Program-made: the position numbers and the translations under genes
Source: Entoloma clypeatum
Taxonomy: Eukaryota; Basidiomycota; Agaricomycetes; Agaricales; Entolomataceae
Direction of reading: 5' to 3'
NCBI GenBank assembly: GCA_963565915.1
Contig: OY751489.1
Location: 3,410,001 to 3,474,000 of the forward strand
DNA length: 64,000 nucleotides
In this document: positions 58,035-64,000 of the stretch, piece after piece
How the letters are laid out: each line of letters begins with the position of its first letter
Position numbering within the stretch: position 1 is the first letter of the stretch
Notes under the pieces: generated by a model
The model's input: only the letters and a program-made list of their open reading frames with translations
What the model was told of the DNA's origin: nothing
Databases searched by the model: none

Positions 58035-59343
58035 TGTGAGAGCGGGGTCAAATGACTGAGGGGAGGCGACAATAAGGCATAGCACGAGTCTACTCACAAG
58101 TGACCCGGATCCTTACCCACAAGTACTTGTTTAGCTCAAAGTGAAACTCAGAACCTCACAAGTACATTCCCATGGATGACTTGGACTCGCGGGTATGAAA
58201 CCCATGAGTGTACAAGTACTCATTGACCCACAGGTCAACTGAAGTACTCATGAGTACCCATACAAGTACTTGGCTATATCACAAAAGAGTCTTCAAAAGA
58301 TGATATAATTAGCAAACTCAGATATTCTAGTCAGTAGTGACCTCAGTTGTTCGAGGATTGGAGGTTACCGCACCCCCTGGAGTTTTCTTTCCTGCTCGTC
58401 TACTCTTATCCTTGAATGTTGCTACAATCTTGCTATGCGGAATGAGGTCAGGGAGTGTCACCCAAGAACTGAGAACCATGGCTGCACAAGTCGATTCTAG
58501 CACCTGACTTTGTTGAATTTGTGGTACACCTTGTTTGAGTCTCTCGTTGCTTGTCACCATTGAATGTTGAACATTGAACATTCTGGTGACCTACATATGT
58601 CCTGCACATTTGCAGTCTCTTCACAACTCATCCATTGCTCTTTTGTTTACCTCCTATCGACCGGCTCATCCGATCTGCACAAATTCGGCAATATGTCCCG
58701 ATTTCTAGAAGGTGAGCATTTCATGTGCTCTCTCTTTGTTCTTTTGCTTTCAACCTACTGTATTCGAGTCATAAACAGTTCCGCCTTGGCCACACCTTAT
58801 GGGTGGTAAAACCTCTGCAATTTCGGGAGTTTGGAACGTATCTGCTCGACGTATGGCGAGAGGTGAGTCACTGGTTATCTACAATCCGTGCATGCTGCGC
58901 TAGCCCCTGTTGCCTTACAGTTAATCTACTGCCTCTGAAATGACACCACAGAGTGACCCCTCAACTAGATCTGAACCATCACATCCACACACCCCATTAT
59001 CATGGGCAGAAAGACCACCAGCAACATCGCACACCTCCCACCTGCCGTCGTGGGGCAAGCTGCATCACCAAGCGTGCCAATCATATACAACAACTCAACG
59101 GCAAATCAGAAGATGTATGAGATGTTAAATTTGATGTTTCTGAAGGTAAGTCAGACATCTTTGTAATCTCAGGTGTACAGTACTAAGGCATTTGTTGTGT
59201 CACAGGTGGATAACCAACTACGACCGCAGCAGATTAACGCCCTGAACTGCTCTGTACACGCTCAGAATTTGTTGGTAAGTCATTATTGTATTTTCTGCAT
59301 GATATCTCTAACAATTTTCAAATGCAGAATGCTTCCGATGTTA
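58035..59343 (+). pseudogene. Intron-containing gene remnant of unknown identity
   Basis: Exon-like pieces with good borders: 58693-58711 (MSRFLE) then GTGAGC..CAG; 58779-58862 then GTGAGT..CAG; an exon ending at about 59145 before GTAAGT; 59206-59274 (VDNQLRPQQINALNCSVHAQ) before GTAAGT..GCAG; and 59328 onward (NASDV), which is cut by the Tc1 insertion and continues after 60942 for eight codons to TAG. Direct words like cacaagtacttg and gactcg at 58085-58275 have inverse relatives at 61130-61225, so the gene may belong to a larger DNA transposon. I do not recognise the protein. Confidence 0.4.
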
Positions 59344-60939
59344 CAGTGACTCAAATAATTGTCTGGATGTTTGAGCTATTTTGATTGTTTGCTCAATAGC
59401 TCCAGGGGCAAGGCACACAAGACCAAAGTGTTGGTGTATGACAGATGGAGCTACATCGTGGCTATAGAAATATTTAACAATTAGGTAATTCCAATAAGTT
59501 CTCACAGAGATATATACAATCCAATCTGGTAACTCATCTGGACAATTATTTGAGTGGGTATCAGAAATACAGAAACTGGTCATTTTAGTACTTGGTATGG
59601 CCCCCCTTTGCCTTGATTACTGCTTCCACTCTTCTAGGCATACTTTCTATCAATCTCTGACACACCTCTGGCTCTATTTTGTCCCACACCTCTGCTACCC
59701 TGTCCCAAATCTCCCAAACTCTCTTGGCCTGTGTTGGAAACTTGCAAAGCTCTACTTTGATGTGTTGCCAAAGGTGTTCAATAGGATTTAGGTCTGGAGA
59801 TTGTGGAGGCCAGTCCAGAAGAGTGATATCATTGTTCTCCATCCAGATTCTGGCCTTGTTGGAGGTGTGCTTGGAGTCATTGTCCTGCTGGAATATGAGA
59901 TCCTCTGCAGGAATCTCACATTCCTCCATGCTGGGCAATAAGTAGTTGTCCAGAATGTTCACATACTGGTCAGCATTCATCCTCCCCTCAACTTCTGCCA
60001 GTTGTCCCACACCATTCCAACTCATACACCCCCATACCATGATATTTCCACCACCAAACTTGACTGTTCCCTGGATTTCCCTCTCAATCAGCCCCTCTCC
60101 CATCTGTTTCCACACCCACTGCTTCCCATCTGACCCCAGCCTGTTGATTTTTGTTTCATCTGACCAAACTACCCTCTTCCAGTCCTCCACAGTCCAGTCC
60201 TTGTGCTTTAAAGCAAAATCCAAACACTTCTTTCTATGCCTTGTGGTAAGCAAGGGCTTTTTCTTCTTTGTTACAGCTTTGAATGAGTGTTTCTTGAGAA
60301 CATTCCTCACTGTCTGTGAGCTGACTGGATTGGAGATGATGGTGTTGATGTGTTTTGTTGCCTGAACAGCATTGGCAGCCTTTCCAGTGATGATTTGTGT
60401 AACGATAGAGCACTGAGCATGGGCAGAAAGCTTTGAAGGATGACCAGCAGAAGGGATTTGTCGAGTAGGAAGGAGATTCTGAAGGATCTCAGACACTGTA
60501 GACTTCCCAACACCAACTTTGGAGGCAATATGTTGAATGGAACAATGGTTGGAGACTAGAGAAATGATGTTTTCCTTCTGGGCAGAGGAGATGGGGCGCA
60601 TGATGAATTGTGGAATGCTGAGAATATTAGCTCTGGTTATATAGCTTGAAATCAGGCACTATCTATGATAGCATCTAGCATTACTATAGTAACCATCTGG
60701 CATCAGATTCTGATATTTCTGATTGTCACCCAAATAATTGTCTGGATGAGTTACCAGATTGAATTGTATATATCTCCATGGAAACTTATTAGAATTACAT
60801 AATTGTTATATATTTCTATAGCTACAATGTAGCTTCATCTGTCATACACCAACACTTTGGTCTTGTGTGTCTTGTCCCTGGAGCTATTGAGCAAACAATC
60901 AAAATGGCTCAAACATCCGGACAATTATTTGAGTCACTG
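59344..60939 (-). mobile_element. Intact Tc1/mariner-like transposon
   Basis: 1596 bp flanked by TA duplications (59342-59343 and 60940-60941). Ends CAGTGACTCAAATAATTG and its inverse; the inverted repeats extend over about 220 bp each, with substitutions. Carries one uninterrupted transposase on the minus strand. Everything needed for mobility appears present. Confidence 0.9.
59585..60601 (-). CDS. Tc1-like DDE transposase, full length
   Basis: 338 residues without intron or stop. Paired HTH at the N-terminus (SAQKENIISLVSNHCSIQHI, ASKVGVGKSTVSEIL). Catalytic triad: first Asp in VVWSDETKINRLGSDG, second Asp in FQQDNDSKHTSNKARIWME, Glu in PPQSPDLNPIEHLWQHIK, with 34 residues between second Asp and Glu (DD34E). 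GGGNIMVWGCMSWNGVG is the usual glycine-rich block. The transposase cuts out and inserts the element at TA. Codon use differs from the host genes (more A/T at third positions). Confidence 0.92.
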   Translation of the reverse strand: MRPISSAQKENIISLVSNHCSIQHIASKVGVGKSTVSEILQNLLPTRQIPSAGHPSKLSAHAQCSIVTQIITGKAANAVQATKHINTIISNPVSSQTVRNVLKKHSFKAVTKKKKPLLTTRHRKKCLDFALKHKDWTVEDWKRVVWSDETKINRLGSDGKQWVWKQMGEGLIEREIQGTVKFGGGNIMVWGCMSWNGVGQLAEVEGRMNADQYVNILDNYLLPSMEECEIPAEDLIFQQDNDSKHTSNKARIWMENNDITLLDWPPQSPDLNPIEHLWQHIKVELCKFPTQAKRVWEIWDRVAEVWDKIEPEVCQRLIESMPRRVEAVIKAKGGHTKY

Positions 60940-61231
60940 TATTTCGAAGTTAGATACTGATAGTTCGTAGGGATGATATGCACAAAACACTTCTCAAGCC
61001 AGCACGTCATCGTTGGACGATTGCTGATTTAGTACCATGTGACAAGACAACTCTTGAGATGTTGAGAAGTAATGAGAGTACTACATGATTTCGGGACCCA
61101 AGATGATGTATCATTGACTGATGGTGGCAAGTACCTGCCTGAGTACCAACACATCATGTAACTCGAACTCGGATCCATGCGAGTATTGACCCACAAGTGA
61201 CATTGATCCACGAGTCCAATTACTTGTGAGT

Positions 61232-61601
61232 TGTTACGGACTAACGACTACGGACATATACGCTTACTTTTTCACTTTTACTCATCGGCCCCCGCTTACA
61301 CATATCGTATTATACTTTATTTCCTTTAGTATACTTCGCTCCCGCGCTGACTCGCTTTCTGCAGCTGTCTGACTCATTCCGCAGTCAGCTTACTCATTAG
61401 TACATAGCCTTCCGCAGTCGCCTTACTCATGCGCACTGCCTTCCGCAGTTACTGACTCATTCGCTACCGCTCATAGTCAGTACTATATAAACCTCATGTA
61501 CCATAGCTACATTCCTTAGATTTAGCAATCACATTGCTCTTTGCCTTTCCATCTTCCTGCATACTCTGCCCGAACCTTGGAACGGTTTGTTACGCATAAC
61601 A
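61232..61601 (+). repeat. 5' LTR of a third Ty3-type element
   Basis: About 370 bp from TGTTACGGACTAACG to ..TTACGCATAACA, with TGTTA/TAACA inverted ends. Contains a TATA-like actatataaacc (61482-61493). The partner LTR lies beyond the window, so the borders rest on the end motif and on gag following downstream. Confidence 0.65.
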
Positions 61602-61805
61602 AGTTGCTAAATCTCGTTAGGTTCGCCCAGAGCGAAGAGAGCAACTACCAGACGAGTCAAGACGTCGCGCTTCTTTGAAGACTTCACCAGTAACCCATTC
61701 AGCACGCCAGAAGCCCGACAGGAGGAGCTAAGTCCTCGAGACAGTATCGATTTTACGCTTATTCAGCAGTACATCGAATCGGAGATCCGTCGCATCCTAC
61801 AGCAG

Positions 61806-63256
61806 GTGCTTGACGAAGAACTAGACAACGACGAGCATCGCCCCCACGGCGAGATAGCAGAGAGCATCCATCTTGCTCGGCAACACCAGATCGCGCGTTA
61901 CAACGCCCGACAGAACGAACTCGAAAGCTTTCGCATTCAAGAAGGACCTCAGACAGGTCGGATCACAGAGATCAGAGAGTTTATCGGTGTCCAGACAACC
62001 GTTATCAGAAGATTGATTAGGACGCTCACATCGAGACGTCCCAGAGCCGCATCACCACGTCTTACTCAAAGCAGCAGATCTACGCCCACTTCACCACCAA
62101 CGAGCAACAGACCAAGTACAACCATTGGGCACGAAACAAGAGACTTGACCCCTTCTCACGACCAACAGACGTGCAGGAACAGAGATTCCTTAGAGATCTA
62201 CAGAGGAAATACCCCGAACGTTTTGCCACCGATTCCGCCGACGAGTCCCCTGACGAATTTACTTTTGACTCCGCGCAGTCAGATATCGAACAGATGCCTA
62301 GAACAGGGACTAATTTTCAACCCCTACCTGTATCCCGAACCCCATCTTCATCCCAACAACCCGACACCTCTCCTACTCCGCAGGTTCTAGACATGGCAGA
62401 AGCACCAACAGTGCAAACGATGGATACATCCAAGATCATCAAAGATCCTGGGATGTTCAAAGACAGACACACCTTTGACGAGTGGTGGAAAGCCACCAAA
62501 TTATACATCAGGTTCCAGAAGGGCCTGTCCGACGATCAGAAGATCCTGGCGGTGTTATCCCGCATTCTGGAAGGGTCTGGTAAACACTGGGCCAGCAACA
62601 AGTTAGACGATCTTGCCACCGATGGCGAGAACATCACCTGGTTAGGATTCTCAGACGACATCGCTACGCGATTCTCTATTGCCAACAAGTCGGCAGCGGC
62701 CAAGGCGAGACTGGAAGTCCTGAAACAGGAGAAACGCACCATCGACGAATTCTTGGACGAATTCGAAGAGCTCTTGAAGCTGTCAAACCTTGGCGAAGAA
62801 ACTGGGAAATACATCCTGGAAAAGAACGTCAACCGCAGAATTTCTGAACAAGTGGCTAGCGATGGCAAGACGTACACTGATTACGCAAAGGAGATCCGAA
62901 ACAAGGGACGACAGATGGAGGGACATGCATTAGTCATCCGAGGGGGTGGCGACACACGCACCGGATCGGGCACCACTTATGGTGGTCAAGGCAAAGCCAT
63001 GGAGATCGACAAAGCAGGAGTAGCCCGTTGCTACAACTGTCAGCGCTTTGGTCACCTTGCCAAAGACTGCAAAGCCCCAAAGAAGAAAGATGGTCGTAAG
63101 TGTTTCAACTGCGACCAAGAAGGACATATCGCGCGCAACTGCCGCAAGCCGAAGAAGAACTCTGGAAAGATTAGGAAGGTGTCTGATGGAGATACTGATG
63201 ATGAAACCATCACCATAGAGACCGATGAGAAGGATTTTCCCGAAGGGTCCGATTAA
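61806..63256 (+). CDS. gag of the third Ty3-type element (with one frame change)
   Basis: Two overlapping frames: 61806-62390 (MLDEELDNDEHRPHGEIAES..) and 62171-63256. The second is open upstream of its ATG to about 62030 and fits the first after a one-base shift between about 62020 and 62060. The second frame has the retrotransposon gag domain (FKDRHTFDEWWKATKLYIRF, KHWASNKLDDLATDGENITW, RRISEQVASDGKTYTDYAKE) and two CCHC zinc knuckles: CYNCQRFGHLAKDC and CFNCDQEGHIARNC, both with full C-x2-C-x4-H-x4-C. It packages the element's RNA into virus-like particles. Acidic tail, stop TAA at 63254. Confidence 0.85.
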
Positions 63257-64000
63257 ACGACGCTAAGTCGCGACCCTTATCCATTAAACGAACTCGCTTG
63301 CCTGGTGCAGTTACAGACAATATAACTTATGTTATCCCTGCAAAGCGAGCCGTTGCGTCAACTAAGATTGTCAAGGGAGATAAACCTCCGAAACGATGAG
63401 AGATCAAGCTGCAAGCTCAGATCAAAACACGACGAGGACCAAAGGCCATTCGACCCGAGGTTGATAGCGGATGTGAACGCACATGTATCCATCCCAGAAT
63501 AGTACGCGAACAGAACCTTCCCACATGTGGAATAAAGCCCATATCAATCCTAAATGCGGATGGATCGCCGAACCGACAACAGAAAGCAGAAAAACTTGCC
63601 GAAGTCAAGCTGGACTTAGGAACACACCAGGAAACCATGGAAGCAATGGTATTGGACATTGGGAGAATGGACATGCTTTTGGGACATGACTGGTTGGTAC
63701 ACCACAACCCCACAATCAATTGGACGACCGGCGCTGTAACATTCAACCGGTGCCCATCAACATGTCAAACCAAACACTCGGATTTCAGGGTTAACCTTAA
63801 TGGTCGCAAACATCGGGTTCACATGGTGGAAGTACGAGACAAGGACGCACCCAAGAAATCGGATCAGAAATGGAAGCCCGGAGACCCCATATTGGAAGCA
63901 GTTACTCCCACACCACCTCCCACAACCAAACGACCCTCATACGTTGAACGTTTTGCCCATCTCTTTGAAAAAGAAAACTTTGACAAGATCCCAAAGGAAA
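63257..64000 (+). CDS. Start of pol (aspartic protease) of the third Ty3-type element, partial
   Basis: The frame after gag reads EVDSGCERTCIHPRIV, the D-S-G of a retroviral-type aspartic protease, then MDMLLGHDWLVHHNPTINW, typical of Ty3 pol. One TGA (63397-63399) precedes the DSG, again after CGA-rich context. The 3' part (KRPSYVERFAHLFEKENFDK) leads toward RT and leaves the window. Whether the TGA is a natural gag/pol boundary or decay is unclear. Confidence 0.7.

Noticed and set aside
1..64000. CRISPR arrays, operons, bacterial-type defence systems
   Set aside because: Introns throughout and eukaryotic gene families exclude a prokaryotic origin; no spaced identical repeats of CRISPR type were seen.

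Overview
This looks like nuclear DNA of a mushroom-forming basidiomycete (Agaricomycetes). The genes are packed with introns of about 48-62 bp carrying GT..AG borders. Neighbouring genes lie on alternating strands only tens to hundreds of bases apart. The protein families (DUF6533 membrane protein, F-box-like protein, FIST protein, chromodomain Ty3 retroelements) are those usual in such genomes. I worked from reading alone. Exon models whose total length divides by three and whose protein keeps family motifs across every junction are given high confidence.

Positions 1-40,320 are a housekeeping gene block. In order: a small inhibitor-like protein; a sequence-poor gap with a MITE-like element; a DUF6533 7-TM-type protein; electron transfer flavoprotein beta subunit (six exons, two of them micro-exons); a mitochondrial-type lipase; an unrecognised ORF; a MIF4G-like protein; an F-box protein; protein farnesyltransferase beta; the divergent proteasome lid pair RPN6/RPN7; a mitochondrial K+/H+ exchange-related membrane protein; cytochrome c; a 200-N assembly gap; a small membrane-anchored basic protein; a FIST-domain protein; a large RING-H2 protein with a possible myristoylation start; a divergent pair of mitochondrial methionyl-tRNA synthetase and a putative Pex8 peroxin ending in SRL; a 3 kb gene-poor gap; and a large WD40 protein of the WDR7/rabconnectin-3 beta type.

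Positions 40,381-64,000 are a nest of transposable elements. A Tc1/mariner-like remnant nested between related inverted ends begins about 60 bp upstream of the WDR7-like start codon. A Ty3/gypsy chromovirus-type LTR retrotransposon occupies 45,221-57,154, with 476/477-bp LTRs and a perfect CACCA target duplication. It is decayed: its in-frame stops are all TGA at places where CGA is expected, the RT motif is YLND, and the protease region is missing. A 5.1 kb palindromic non-autonomous DNA element lies inside it, and that element in turn contains a near-perfect inverted duplication of the 3' end of a second Ty3 element. An intact Tc1-like transposon (59,344-60,939) has inserted into an exon of an intron-containing gene remnant. 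A third Ty3-type element begins at 61,232 and runs off the window.

The most unusual item is an intact two-exon gene encoded antisense in the 3' region of the decayed LTR element (55,590-56,511). It encodes a charged coiled coil followed by cysteines with exactly the spacing of a fungal Zn(II)2Cys6 cluster, the cluster being completed only across the intron.
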